Source of the DNA: Elysia marginata
Taxonomy: Eukaryota > Mollusca > Gastropoda > Plakobranchidae
NCBI GenBank assembly: GCA_019649035.1
Contig: BMAT01004921.1
Span: 639,363-664,656 of the forward strand
DNA length: 25,294 bases
Reading direction: 5' to 3'
Part shown: positions 1-11,100 of the stretch, one piece after another
How positions within the stretch are numbered: the stretch's first letter is position 1
How the letters are laid out: every line of letters begins with the position of its first letter
Made by a program: the position numbers and the translations under genes
The notes under the pieces: model-generated
Databases searched by the model: none
Seen by the model: only the letters and a program-made list of their open reading frames with translations
Told to the model about the DNA's origin: nothing

Positions 1-45
1 AGAGTTTCGCGTGGACTTGGACAGATACTCCGGCAGTTGTTATAA
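1..45 (+). CDS. Possible partial exon upstream of the Ig1 exons
   Basis: The first 45 bases are open in the frame starting at base 3 and end at a good donor (AA then GTAAGA, GT at 46-47). They leave one base, which matches the phase 1 start of the exon at 197. The residues (about 14, containing WTWTDTP) do not resemble a known domain, and the exon start is outside the window. The phase match is the only support. Confidence 0.3.
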   Translation, partial: RVSRGLGQILRQLL

Positions 46-1526
46 GTAAGACAATAAAATATATTATAATGGAGTTGTTGATGTTTACTAAATGTATAAG
101 ATTTCCGATTTTCAGTTCCTTAAACAATAGTTTCTTCCTATTCTTAACCTGATTGAAAGAGAGTCTTTAAAAACTACCTAATCAAACTGATACCAGCGAT
201 GCTGCGAAAAAGATATACGGAATCTGAGCTTGTTGATTTCGTAGGGGAAGATGGTGCCTTTGTAAATGAACTTGACGTGGATTATAGTAAAAATGAAGTG
301 CTATGTGAAGATATTATAATGTAAGTATGTTACATAGTAGTGAAGTAATTTAAACGAGGACATGAAGTGGAGGATGATAGAAATGTCCTAGAAAGAGTAA
401 AGTGTACTCTTCAGAGTGGTAGAAGTTAATATGTACACGTATGCAGTCCATATAAGTATCTAACCACAGCTGGTTATTTTGTTGAATAGCTGACATCTCA
501 GTTTTAATGTTTATACATAGAAATACACTCTTTTCCAATTTAGTCCAGACGTGGTTTAAATCCTAACTGTTTGGTTTATTAAGTATAACAATGCACTTGT
601 GGGGTCAGATTTTAGTATGATAATATGCATAGCTGTCAAAAGATATGAGTAAGATTGCGGGTGATGGTGATTCGGAGATATGAATATCACCAAAAAACCT
701 TTTAAAAGATTCCTGTCGGGGCCAATTTTACAGCATTTCTCATACCTTCCCTCCCGAAGCAGCATGCTTACGTAGGGAAGATCTTCCCTATTTACTTTTT
801 TAATATAACTAACTATAGTAAAGTTGAAAAATGAATAGTTTTCTTTGTGTTTGATTTCTTTCTTCCAGATTTCCATTGCGAGAGGACTGGTATTTCCGAG
901 TTCACAGAAACGGCAGTTTGGAATTGCGCAATGTGACAGAAGACATGGCCGGTTCTTATTCGTGCCGACCTTCAAACACGTACGCCAGCTCAGTTTTGGA
1001 AAAATTCAAAGTGGAAATTAGTGGTATGTCGGTGAAATTGTTTAACAAGCTTAAGCTTTGTAGTTTTTTCAACCGTTTTTCCTTTCAAAATGAGACATCT
1101 ACAAATACATGTTGTGAACATACGATCTTCCTTTTGAACTTCTTTACGGCCCTTAGAATCCTTGAAGGTGGTATTTTTGGCGAGGGCGAGGTCTATGCAA
1201 ATTAACTTTGAGCGACAGGTAGACTGAACTTTTGATGTGCCAACGAATCATTTATTTTAACTACTTTACATTGATTCAGTTGTATTTTGGTGTTTCTCTG
1301 CACTTGTTCCTAATTGATGTCACGCAGAGATTATATTATCAAATTCAGATTATTACTATGCAATTTTATCTTTGAAATTTGTTATCTATATTTACCTCGC
1401 TCTCTACGCGTACCTTTTTCTTTTTCTCTGTCTTTCTGTATCTCTCTGTGTCTCTCCCTCTTTCTCTCTTCTCAGTCTCTGTCTCTGTCTCTCTGTCTTT
1501 CTCTCTTCCTCTCTCTCTCTCTCCCC

Positions 1527-1572
<46 letters not shown>

Positions 1573-3248
1573 CTCTTACTGGCCAATGTCACCGCTCTTC
1601 TTTAATTCCACGATATTTTGCACAGAGCCTCTGGGTATAACTGCAGGACGCGAGATGGTCAGTGTAAGCCCTGGCGAGACAGCCACTTTGTACTGTCTTG
1701 GCTCAGGCAACCCACAGCCACGCATCTCCTGGGCTCGGGATGGACGCGTCATCCAGACCTCCCAGCACTACCAGGTCTTTGGCAACGGAACGCTGAACAT
1801 CTACTCTGTAGACCAAGACGATGAGGGCGACTACATCTGCATGGCCTCAAATAACGTTCACTCACCTGTTAGACAGGGAGTCACCCTCAAGCTCAAAGGT
1901 CAATAGTTGTTGCTGAAATTTCTGGATATTTAACAACAGGATCGGTGTTTTGCTTTGGTTGTATATGTCAATATGACAAAAGGGGTGTTTGTTTTCTAGT
2001 TCTACTCTTCTCGATGCCATTTCCAGAAAATGCTTCAACACACAGGCTAGACTGGCTGTTTTTGCTTGTTAGTTTCTTTTTTGGGTTAATTTTTTTGTTT
2101 ATTTAATTTTAAATGCGTCTTTTTTACAGGAAAATTAAGGTATATGATAGAGATGTTTTTAACTGATTAATAAAAAGATCGTAATATCAGTTTCACTAAT
2201 ATTTAGAATGAGACAGAAGCGAAATGAATAAAAGAAGTAGAACTGTATGCTATAAGTGTGCGTGTTTTTTCCCTTTAAATATTTTTTTCGTCAAGAAGAG
2301 AAAATGATTTAATGATAGTTTCTTCATTCTGCTATAACGGTATTCCATTTTTTTTCTTTCAAACAGAAAGTATAAGGGCCACCATCCGCCCACACAGAAA
2401 TGATTTCACAAATGGAGAAACCGTCAGGTTGGTCTGTGATGCAAGCGGCTTCCCCACGCCTATTGTGCAATGGAAGAAGAGAGACCAATTGCTGAGTACT
2501 CGTGGTAAAATCAAGGTTGACGGTGGTGAGCTGCTCATCCGGTCCGCCGGTCCAGGGGACTCGGGACTCTACTACTGTATTGCCTCCAGCGATGGCAACA
2601 CGGCAGAGGACTACACCTCTATCCACATTAAGCCATACAGTAAGAGCTTGTAATTATTTTGCTCAATACACGCTGTCTTTTGTTGAAGTTGCTCCTCCCT
2701 GCCTTTCTAATTTTTGTTTTTTCTGCGACATATACTCAAACACGGGAGAAATAATAGAAGCCAAAAGATTCGGAAGGAAATACCTGGAGTTCCACATCCA
2801 GAGGTAGCGGTTTGAACATTAATAAAGTAATGGCTTTTAGGTAGCTATGTTGGAATGATCAGTAATATTTTTAATATCAATATTAAATGTCTAAAAAGTA
2901 AAATATTTCTGCAAAGAGTTATCTTTCACGCACAACATACTTATAACCAATAGCTGTAAGGATGTTTTTGAGTTTTAGTAAAAGTTTTATCTGTAAGCAG
3001 ATATTTAAACCTTTTATAGATGCATGTGTTATCATTTCAGTGAATCTTAAAAAAATCAAATACTATTTTTATTGACAGCTACGTATGTGTTTCAATCTTC
3101 CCCTACAGATAACAGAGGACAGTGCAAAGACAAAATGTCTATTTATGGCTGCAGGCGAGTGGTGCGAGGGTCTCTGTGTGGACATACCACCTTTCATAAC
3201 AGATGCTGCGAGTCGTGCACAGCGGCTGGCTATCCAAGAAGCTTTTGA
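1..3248 (+). CDS. Papilin-like extracellular matrix protein, 3' end of gene (Ig-Ig-Ig-PLAC)
   Basis: Gene-level entry; the coding segments are listed separately. Exons 197-320, 869-1023, 1626-1898, 2367-2639 and 3109-3248 join in frame with GT-AG introns, and a possible earlier exon ends at 45. All domain borders are phase 1, as is usual for secreted modular proteins; the one intron inside Ig1 is phase 2. The product would be three Ig domains followed by a six-cysteine PLAC domain and a short tail. In known families PLAC ends secreted proteins of the papilin, lacunin and ADAMTS-like group, and several Ig domains directly before PLAC is the papilin order. Thrombospondin and Kunitz modules expected upstream would lie outside the window. 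ADAMTSL proteins usually have thrombospondin repeats between Ig and PLAC, so they fit less well. Role by family: basement-membrane or matrix component, secreted. The domain calls are firm; the papilin name is an inference. Confidence 0.8.
197..320 (+). CDS. Papilin-like gene, exon with the first half of Ig1
   Basis: The exon is open throughout and ends at a consensus donor GTAAGT (321-326). The acceptor at 195-196 (TACCAG) has a weak pyrimidine tract. It starts in phase 1 and ends in phase 2, and the exon at 869 needs exactly that phase. It supplies the first Ig cysteine (VLCED). After splicing, 11 residues separate this cysteine from the tryptophan in the next exon, with a proline between, as in I-set domains. 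The 5' half (RKRYTESELVDFVGED) is acidic and not clearly Ig. The ATG at 199 lies just after the acceptor and is probably an internal methionine. Confidence 0.55.
321..868 (+). other. Intron inside Ig1 (phase 2)
   Basis: AT-rich with a GTAAGT donor and TTCCAG acceptor. Short open frames on the minus strand here have no domain signature. Nothing else was seen in it. Confidence 0.5.
869..1023 (+). CDS. Papilin-like gene, exon with the second half of Ig1
   Basis: The exon follows a pyrimidine-rich acceptor (TTTCTTCCAG, AG at 867-868) and ends at the donor GTATGT (1024-1029) in phase 1. It encodes the Ig tryptophan (EDWYF), the strand-E motif NGSLELRNVT and the closing cysteine motif DMAGSYSC. 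Two N-glycosylation sequons (NGS, NVT) are visible. The Trp-to-Cys distance is about ten residues shorter than in Ig2 and Ig3, so the C'-D region is reduced. Open frame beyond 1023 is intron read-through. Confidence 0.8.
1024..1625 (+). other. Intron between Ig1 and Ig2 (phase 1), with a CT microsatellite
   Basis: Donor GTATGT, acceptor GCACAG. The last third is almost purely pyrimidine on the + strand and contains a perfect (CT)20 run, listed separately. Confidence 0.75.
1531..1570 (+). repeat. (CT)20 microsatellite in a longer pyrimidine tract
   Basis: Forty bases of uninterrupted CT dinucleotide. They sit inside an interrupted pyrimidine-rich stretch from about 1398 to 1579. The run ends about 55 bases before the Ig2 splice acceptor, so it acts as, or extends, the polypyrimidine tract of that intron. 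Open frames through it on both strands (Leu/Ser or Arg/Glu runs) are artefacts. Confidence 0.97.
1626..1898 (+). CDS. Papilin-like gene, exon encoding Ig2
   Basis: One whole I-set Ig domain lies in a 273-base exon that is phase 1 at both ends. The acceptor is TTTTGCACAG (AG at 1624-1625) and the donor GTCAAT (1899). About 91 residues: first Cys at residue 24 (TATLYC), Trp at 36 (RISWARDG), second Cys at 72 (DEGDYIC), with the NPQP turn and a GNGTLNI strand carrying an NGT sequon. The acceptor is preceded by a long CT microsatellite. The open frame upstream of 1626 is only that repeat being translated. Base composition is clearly richer in G+C than the flanking introns. Confidence 0.9.
1899..2366 (+). 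other. Intron between Ig2 and Ig3 (phase 1)
   Basis: AT-rich, with T-runs near 2075-2130 and before the acceptor. No other feature was seen. Confidence 0.75.
2367..2639 (+). CDS. Papilin-like gene, exon encoding Ig3
   Basis: A second one-exon Ig domain, again 273 bases and phase 1 at both ends. The acceptor is TTTCTTTCAAACAG (AG at 2365-2366); the donor GTAAGA starts at 2640. Cys at residue 24 (VRLVC), Trp at 36 (IVQWKK), Cys at 71 (DSGLYYC), with the GFPTP turn and GELLIRSAGPGD before the second Cys. It closely parallels Ig2 in spacing and length, which suggests duplication of one Ig exon. It is followed directly by the PLAC exon. Confidence 0.92.
2640..3108 (+). other. Intron between Ig3 and PLAC (phase 1)
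   Basis: Consensus donor GTAAGA and acceptor CCCTACAG. AT-rich, no other feature seen. Confidence 0.75.
3109..3248 (+). CDS. Papilin-like gene, last coding exon: PLAC domain and stop
   Basis: The exon follows the acceptor CTTCCCCTACAG (AG at 3107-3108). The single A left by the previous exon joins AT to make Asn. The reading frame gives the pattern C-x8-C-x8-C-x8-CC-x2-C: QCKDK, GCRR, LCGH, RCCESC. This is the six-cysteine PLAC signature found at the C-terminus of papilin, lacunin and ADAMTS-like proteins. A short tail (TAAGYPRSF) precedes TGA at 3246-3248. A longer open frame starting at 3085 in another phase is a shadow and should not be used. Confidence 0.9.
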
Positions 3249-5900
3249 GCTGGCCAGTCAGTTCAAAAGAAAACACATACAGCTCTTAAGAACTATTTGC
3301 TGATTTGCACTTTTTGATAGCTTTCAGAAATTCACTTGGTGGCAAAATTTGACTGCCCCCAAATTCGACAAACAATGCCAAGAGCTTCCAAATTCCTTTG
3401 TCTTAGAATTAGATTATTTTGATGTCACCACTCTCAGCTGGGAACATATTTGTCTGGTGTATATTTTGCTGCATGAATAGATAACTGCTTTAACGTGTTA
3501 TACTTTCCTTGATGCTGACACAAAATGCCTGTTTCTTTGCTCAGATAGGCATGCTTGTTTAATTGAGGTTTCTCTTAACAGCCATTTTTTTGTCTGTAAA
3601 CTTAAATTCGGCTCTAAGAATTGGATTTTGGTTGTATACAGAAAATTTTGCTTTCTGATATATGATAATTTTCAAAATTTAATTTTACATAATTTTTATT
3701 TACATGCTGTTGTAATTAAAGTCTTTAATTTAAAAAGTATTTTGAATGAAGCAAGTGGTTTATTTGTTTTTTACATTCTAGAACATCAGACTAGAGAAGT
3801 GCACTTGTGCTTTGTGTGCAAGAGAGTGAAAAATATATTGGGTGAGAAAGAAGAAGGGGCAGAAAAGAGACTACCATGATAAATCGTTTTTTGTTTTTTT
3901 TTACATTTTCTTTGTGCATATTTCTACGGGGTTTCTGTTCGTTTATTTATGTGAAAGAATTTCGTGAAATTTGCGACTGAAGACAGTGCAAAATGCAATA
4001 TTGTCGTGGAAAGATCGATCTAATTCTAAGGATAGTCTTCAAATGGTCTATAATTCATAACTTGCGCAAAGTAAAATTTTACTAAACATAATATAGACAA
4101 AATATTTTGTTCAAGGTATTCAACCAAAACAAATTTTTTAAAGATGAAAAGCTTTTTCAAAAATCTTTTTCCACCTTGCTATTTCAAATGATTCTAAATA
4201 TGTTTGAGTAATACGGCTAGACTTTCATTTTCTTTATTTGTAACGAATTTAAATGTTAGTTCAAAGACTTTTGTTAACCTAAACTAGCGTTTTAGGCTTA
4301 ACTATATTATTATATTTTTTTTATTCTACCTCTTTAGTACCTGCTTTTATGTTCCTCCTTTTTTACACACTTGTACGTGGTAAGACAAACAAAACACGCC
4401 TTATTTCATTATTTTTATCATAAGAAGTATTTTAGATGAAGACATAGCCTGTTTTTAAAGCGCCAGCGATTTAAAAACTGTGATTTTTTTTCTCAAACTC
4501 TCAGGTTTAGCTGATATAGAAATGTATTATTGATTGCTATTATCTTCAAAAAAGTTTTTTGCCAAACTAAAAACACCAGACAAAAGACCGTTAGCGATCG
4601 AAACATAAACAAAATCACATTTGTCCTGTCTTATATTGTCTTATTTTCAGTCTTTGTTTTAGACATTAAAGATGTATTGATATCTCGCTCTGTCTATAAA
4701 TTCAAACCTGTTTTGTTTTGTTTTCGGACTCATATAACAGTGCCTTCAATGACTAAAAGCTTTCAAACTGAAAGAATAGGCAATCAAGCAATCTCAATTC
4801 CCGGTGTTAGATGCCACATAACCCCGTGAGGACTAGGAAAGTGAACTACTGCCATTCTGTGTGACCAGTTCAGATTAAACTTTACTGCCAAGTATTACTT
4901 TTACCAACACTGGCACTTGCTTGTGACAATGTGAATGTTAACAACCGTTTTTGTTTGTTTTAGGCTTTCGTTTTCGTCATTGAATTTTTTGGGGAGAATT
5001 CAAAAGGTTGAGGAGGAATTTGGTGCTAAATGAATTTGCCTGATTATTTTCCTCCGTATATTTTTTTCCTTATAGATTTATACAAACTTTTATAATATGA
5101 AGTTTCACATATTAAATAAAAACTGGTGTACTTGAGTTTTCAAACTGAAATCTTCCTGGAATATACTTTTTCTGATTCTTTATAGTTTTAGATTGAAAGC
5201 AAAGGCGACCGCACCTGTTCCTTTCATTTTCTTTTCGTGCATTTGTAAGCTGATAAATTTTGAATTTTATAAAATATGAAGGATGGTTTTAGTAGTTGTT
5301 CTTCTAAAAAAAAGTAAGAATAATTCGATTGCCATAGCGCATTTGTTATAAACTGCGTTGAAACCTAGTTAAATGGAGAATTTGAAAACGGAATTTTAGA
5401 CCCTCATAGGAAAATTATTCGGATTCTTTCCCGATGCATAATCGAGTGTAATATAGATTCTGTACATCTACTTTACTATACTATAGCTTTAAACTTTGCA
5501 AGTTGCAAGGATAACTGACCTATGGTTTCATATTTTAATGATGATATATTTATTTGCTTGTTTTGTATAAGTTTCAATTATTGATTGATGTACAGTTCGA
5601 TGGTAAAATCCTGTACCTGCTCATAAATAACCAGCTTGCCTTACTTGGACAGTTTTCACTTTAGTTCGCTTGCACATTCTGAAACAGCACAAATTTAATT
5701 TTGTTTCGTATCAACGGTAAATGATTCATGCTTTAGAATAAAAAATTGGTTGCTGTACCAGCAATACGAGCTTCATTAAATAGAACATGTACAGAATTCC
5801 ATGACTATTCTTTAACTTTTCCATTTTGATAGTTAATGGGTTTTTTTTTTCAAAGTCAGTTTATAAAAAGCTTATTGACGTTTATTATCTATACAAATAT
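3249..5900 (+). other. 3' UTR of the papilin-like gene, then intergenic AT-rich DNA
   Basis: No stretch here shows a domain or paired splice sites. An ATTAAA at 3715-3720 is the first plausible polyadenylation signal after the stop, and an AATAAA lies at 5115-5120; the true 3' end cannot be chosen from sequence alone. Open frames at 3628-3879 and 4530-4829 are low-complexity AT-rich translations without motifs, and I do not call them genes. Confidence 0.4.
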
Positions 5901-8105
5901 TATTAAATATTAATATTATTAATAATTCTTATAAAACTGTTTTAAATGAGTCTATGGTTATCTTTTATAATTTGAAAGCTTTTGCAAAAATTATTTCACA
6001 TTTTTTTCTCTCTTCTTTTCAAGTTCTAAAATTGTACATTTCTGTTGCTGCAAACTGTAATGTAAATTGCATGACATGTAGAAGATACCGTTACTTGCTT
6101 TACCACAGTTATATTAATCATTTTGCATTGAAGTTACATCATTGCATTCCCACAATTCATGCAATACGATTGTATCACTTGCTTTGCACAATAGCATGCA
6201 GCACTCTCTACTAGAAAATGCAATTATCAATAACTTCACTTGTCAAAAAAATACAGAACTTTTTAACATCGCAATGTCTTGATTTCATTCATCTTGATGG
6301 GGTTTCTTGGTCTGTGTTGCTTTGTTTTGACCATTAAATGCAGGATACTGCCAAAAATGTTTGTGTTATAAATAAAGGAACAAAACGGTTTTTATAATGT
6401 GATATTGGGGTTTTCAATATGTAGAGGAAGTTTTGAATATTTTAAGGGCGCACCATAATAGTTTTTTAGGCCAAAATTGTCCATTTTTGGAGTTTTGGTT
6501 TTTTTCAAACATCCTCTACGAGACTAAAAATATTGTTGATAATAATATTTATTTCTTATACAGCGTTTTCCCTTTTTGCAAACCCAAAGTGCTTTACACA
6601 TAAAAAGTATTTAGACTTAGAGGTCAAAATTAATAAAAGTGTCAAGTAAAAGACACTTTCCATCCCTAAAAATTGAGACAAATTAGCTAAGATAATTCCC
6701 AACAAGAGGTCTCTATTAACATGACTAGGACACCTTTTTCATGAAAAAATAACAGCTATAAAAAATACCCTAGGTTTCAAAGCCCACAACATGACCAAAG
6801 GATTTAATAATTTTAAATAGATTTGCTAGTATAATTTTTTAGTTAATTTGAGTCGCTTTTAAAAAAAGGAGAAAGCTATATCAGGGAGGCTTCATGAATC
6901 CCTGCATTCTAAATTCAAAAGTTATTTGGATATCAAAGCATCCTATGGACAAGTTCAAGGTGTTGCTAATAATAATATTGCAATTCTCATGAATGTTATT
7001 TCTGCAGCTTTATAGATATGTGTATCTTTACAGTGTTCTATAAACAAATTGCAATGACATTGTGTTACATAACACAGCATTTTTTTGTTACAATTGACCT
7101 AATCATATTTTTACTCTACCTAAATATATAATATTCTGAAACTAAAATTACCTAATTTTTACAGTTAGGTTCCAAAAAATGTTTAAAGTATACTGTGGAT
7201 TTTAGTTTCACTATAAGACTATGCATATTTATTTTTAAAAGTGCCTCCTCGTGGATCACGCCTTATAGTGCTATTCTATCTCATCCTTTTTTGTGTTTTA
7301 TTTTAAGCAGAACTGTTTTCAGCGCAAAAACATTAACGGAATTTTCAAAAATATGACTGTTCATCTTTGTTTTGATCCTTTTTCGATTAAGTTCGTGTAA
7401 TGGCAATATGAGATGGTTGAAAAGCTGGCCAGTTGGACTTTATTTGAAAAAGATAAATAGTTATTCAACCCTGTATGGTTGTGATGTTATGTCTCCACTG
7501 GACATTGCAAGAGAAAAAAGCTTTATTTAAAAACATAAAGTGGTTTTTTAACATGCCGATGAAACGAATTTTCTTCAGACATAAAAATTAAAAAGGCTAT
7601 ATTGTCCTGGGCAGTTTTATCTTATTCTTATATTATATACTTTTTATAGAATCATGTAAAAACTAATTTTGCGTTTAAAGCATTTCAAAGAGTCTGCAAG
7701 ATTTTAGAATGCAGGTACACTGTTACTTTTTAGCTGCTAGCTTCTATGCATCAGTCCTTGCTTTCGTGCGATATGAAAATCGTAAAAGAAAAAAAAGAAT
7801 TAAAACATCTATAAATTTCGGAAAGTTTTGATGCTACAGAAAACGGGGGAAGAGACGGATTTATTGCAAGAATAGTAATACAATAACACTTACAGTAAAA
7901 CATCAATAGGATTGTAGTTAGAAACAACCATTCCTTAGTTAGTCCTCAGAAAGTAGAGAAAATGTGAAATAACAATTGGGGAATCGAAAAAAAGTATGAT
8001 AATGGATAAAACAGTAATTCCAAACTACATAAAATCTTGTAAATTGCCAGTTAAAGCACACGACACTGGTCTATATTTATGATGTAGCCAGAAACGTCAG
8101 ATAAA
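5901..8105. other. Intergenic AT-rich DNA between the two convergent genes
   Basis: Very AT-rich, including an ATATTAATATTATTAATAAT-type stretch near 5897-5930. At 6540-6600 a segment resembles the TATA(A/C)AGCG...AAAGTGCTTTACA ends of some animal short repeats, but it is too short to assign. The lower part probably contains the 3' UTR of the minus-strand gene. No coding region was recognised. Confidence 0.4.
7860..7865 (-). promoter_or_regulatory. Candidate polyadenylation signal (AATAAA) for the minus-strand gene
   Basis: TTTATT on the + strand reads AATAAA on the minus strand, about 240 bases past the TAG stop at 8106-8108. In AT-rich DNA this hexamer occurs by chance, so the support is its position only. 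Confidence 0.3.
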
Positions 8106-8162
8106 CTATTCGTCCGAGTCACTTGAGCGGCGTGCCCTCCGTTTCTTTCCCTTTTTGCGTCT
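8106..8162 (-). CDS. WSC membrane protein, last coding exon: basic tail ending SSDSDE
   Basis: The acceptor on the minus strand is TTCTCTCTTTTCAG (AG at 8164-8163). The 57-base exon encodes RRKKGKKRRARRSSDSDE and TAG (8108-8106). It starts in phase 0, matching the previous exon. The first 12 residues are almost all Arg/Lys. The SSDSDE end has the acidic pattern of casein kinase 2 targets. The exon is too short for ordinary open-frame detection. Confidence 0.7.
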   Translation of the reverse strand, partial: RRKKGKKRRARRSSDSDE

Positions 8163-11100
8163 CTGAAAAGAGAGAAAAAAGTGTAAATAATAAAACCTTT
8201 CTTATTGTTGTTTAATAAGCTACCGGAGGCTTCTGAACGTTACCACATAATAAGGACATACATTGTCATGTGTGTTGAAAACTTTAAATTTAAATGCATT
8301 AAACGGTACGTGGAGGTTATCTGTACTTAACTTAGAAACAGTAAAATTTATTTTATAGCAGACTTTAAGGGGAATAAGAAATTTTCATCCATCGAAATTT
8401 GAATTGACAATACAAATTTAGCTTTGTTTTATTAGTTCTTATACTTTGAAATATAATCGATATTTATTATTTATCGCAATAAAACTTGCGAAACGCAAAC
8501 GCAATAAAAGGAGATCCTCACCTTTCTACCACCCTCTTCTTCATCTATATCTGTTTCAGAATTTCTATGAGAAAGACAAAAAAGTCAAAAGCATATTAAC
8601 ACTATGCAGCCGAAACAATGAAACATCCACATTAAACAAAAGTTGTAGTATAGGTTACCAGTAGCTTTGTTCTATTTAACTCAAATAGGCACATAGGGAA
8701 TGAGATTTCAACAAGAGTAGCGGAACTTTAATGGTGTCTTTTCGAGTGAGATTTAATCTTTAAGGCTAGCACAAGCCGGTTTACGTTCTAGCGTATTTTT
8801 TAGAAAATATTTTAAAGACAATATTATGTGAAAATTAAATGGGATTACCCGCTGTCTTATGAATACAATCTTTTAAAATTTATGCGACAGATTTATATTG
8901 AAGATAAACGTTTTATTTAGCTCTATAGTTGTTTTTTTTAGTTCTAGATGTGAAATCGTTTATAAAAGTAGGAAACTTACCAATATAAGACCCTAAAATC
9001 TGGGTCTAGATTACAAAAACCACGATAGTATTTTGAGGTGTTGTCATCTAGAAAAGGGACGCTACTCTTGTTTTACCTCTAATGTCATTCTCTATTTGTA
9101 GAAAAGCTCTAGAATTCGATCAAGCATATGGAGCGCTCCATATTAAATTATTATTGTCTATCAAGTTTTGCCGACCGTATCGCTTATCTTTTAGGGAAAA
9201 ATCAGCGAGCCTCAGGGATTCTAAATGGGCTCATTTTCTAATTGTTTGATATAGTTCAGCCAGTTAAAGTCAGCCCCTGCTTCTGTGACTTTCGTGAAAT
9301 ATCAACTTAACAAGAGGAAAGATGGGTTTAATTGTTTTAGATGTAAGATCCTAGTAAATTAAGGACTCAATATTTTGTTTCAGTTCCGAGAGTGCTCTTT
9401 GAAAGTTTTTACCATTTACAATGTTCAATGGGTTTCCCAGTCAGTGAGCAGCCCAGTTCAGCTTATATAATTATATTATAGATACCTGCAGCACATAACA
9501 TGGCGCTTTAATAGTTACTCTTTAAAGTTCTACAAGACTGACAGCACAGTTAAATCTTAAGATTTGAACAAAAAGGTTTTAGGGATGGATTGTAGTAATG
9601 GTTTAAATGTTTCAGGTAGAAATCAGTCTATACCCACGATACATCCCGGGTGGGTAGAGAAAGACTTAATGATTAAATAAACTGTGTCATCAAGCACAGA
9701 AACTAAAGCAAACGATGATTATAATGTTTGACGTACACGTAGAAATAGAAGCCAGTGGCGACAGTGATGATCACAAAAGCGGCGACAACAGCACCAATGA
9801 TAAGTTTGTTTCCCTCCTCTTCACCTGACGCTACAGGTTCTGCTCTCCCGGACACTAGTGGAGGGAAAAGAAAAAAAATAACATTGCTGCCTCATTCTTT
9901 CTTTTTAGTTCTCTGATGAAAAAAATGCTAATGAAACGTATAGAATTATTTTATTCTCATTCTTTTAGTACTAGCTGTTGGTTACCTGACTAAGTCGAGG
10001 AACAGATTGCAATTATTTGTTACCTATAATGGAACTCGTTTTTCTTGATTCTATCTGTGTAGATAATCATCTTTCCGTATACAACAAATAATTGTCTTAG
10101 ATTTTTTTCTACCCTATTCAGACTTTCTCTTTTATTGTTTTTCTCGTCCTCTTTATAGTCATAGTCAACTTCCTCACTCACCCTTTATGTTACTCCTAGG
10201 TCTTGTTTTGATCCAGAGTGTATGCAGGATGTCAGAACTAAATTTAAAACGCCTAGATCAATTTCTCTCATTGTAAAGATCTTAGGGGAATACGTTGGAA
10301 ATCTACATATAGATTAGGTCTAATATTTTGCTATTTTTTTTTATTTTTTTTCCCGACAGAGTACGGTCTAGGCTTATTGAACATCTCTCCATCGCTTCAG
10401 CCACCAAAGATTGTGAAGCGAAAATTAAAAACAAAAATTTAAAACCCCTAGTGATTGCTCACCGTGCTGTCATAATCTTCACCTATTGAAACCGCAGAGA
10501 GTCCTCGGACTTATTCTCCTAACACCTGTCACTCCCTACATGTCAATTACCCAATAACTAAATTTATGAAAGTGGAAGTTTTAGAAAATAGATCTCGACC
10601 ACCAACCGGCCAACAATCTCGGACAGTTATGTCCTGAGACAAATTTTCTTCGATGCCGATCTCAGTCAAGATCTAGATTCTACAACCTGTAATAAGACAT
10701 TTGAAAAAACGGAACCATAAAAACCTCACAATTTTATAAATATGCATCACCCAAGAAATTAATAAAAGGAAGATTTTGAGATCAGATCTAGAGCAGGTTG
10801 GTCGGCATTATCGCAATTTTGGGTCTTCGAAGATTGCCTGCTATTGACTGTGCTGTCCTAATCTTCACACATCGAAACCAGATGGCTAGAAAGAGAGCAA
10901 TGATTTTCAAGGGAGAAATTTCTTATCTCGCATGCTATTTTGCCAAATTAGGCCGATTTAATCAACATTTCTGCAACATTTGAGTTGTTCGTATTAATGT
11001 GGGTTTGGGTGCACTGTTTTCCAGATTTACACATGTAATAAACCAGACTCTCCATCATTTTCAACTTTCGTTTTTCACAGTGGGTTATTGAAATTGAAAC

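Noticed and set aside
1404..1592. Arg/Glu-rich open frame on the minus strand and Leu/Ser-rich frames on the + strand
   Set aside because: They are translations of the CT microsatellite.
3085..3303. 72-codon open frame with ATG on the + strand
   Set aside because: It is a shadow of the PLAC exon. The other frame from 3109 gives the six-cysteine PLAC pattern and matches the incoming splice phase.
3628..3879. 83-codon + strand ORF after the papilin-like gene
   Set aside because: AT-driven composition, no domain, no splice partner. It most likely lies in 3' UTR or intergenic DNA.
6540..6600. Segment similar to SINE or MITE ends (AAAGTGCTTTACA)
   Set aside because: Too short and only loosely similar; no boxes, tail or flanking duplication could be seen.
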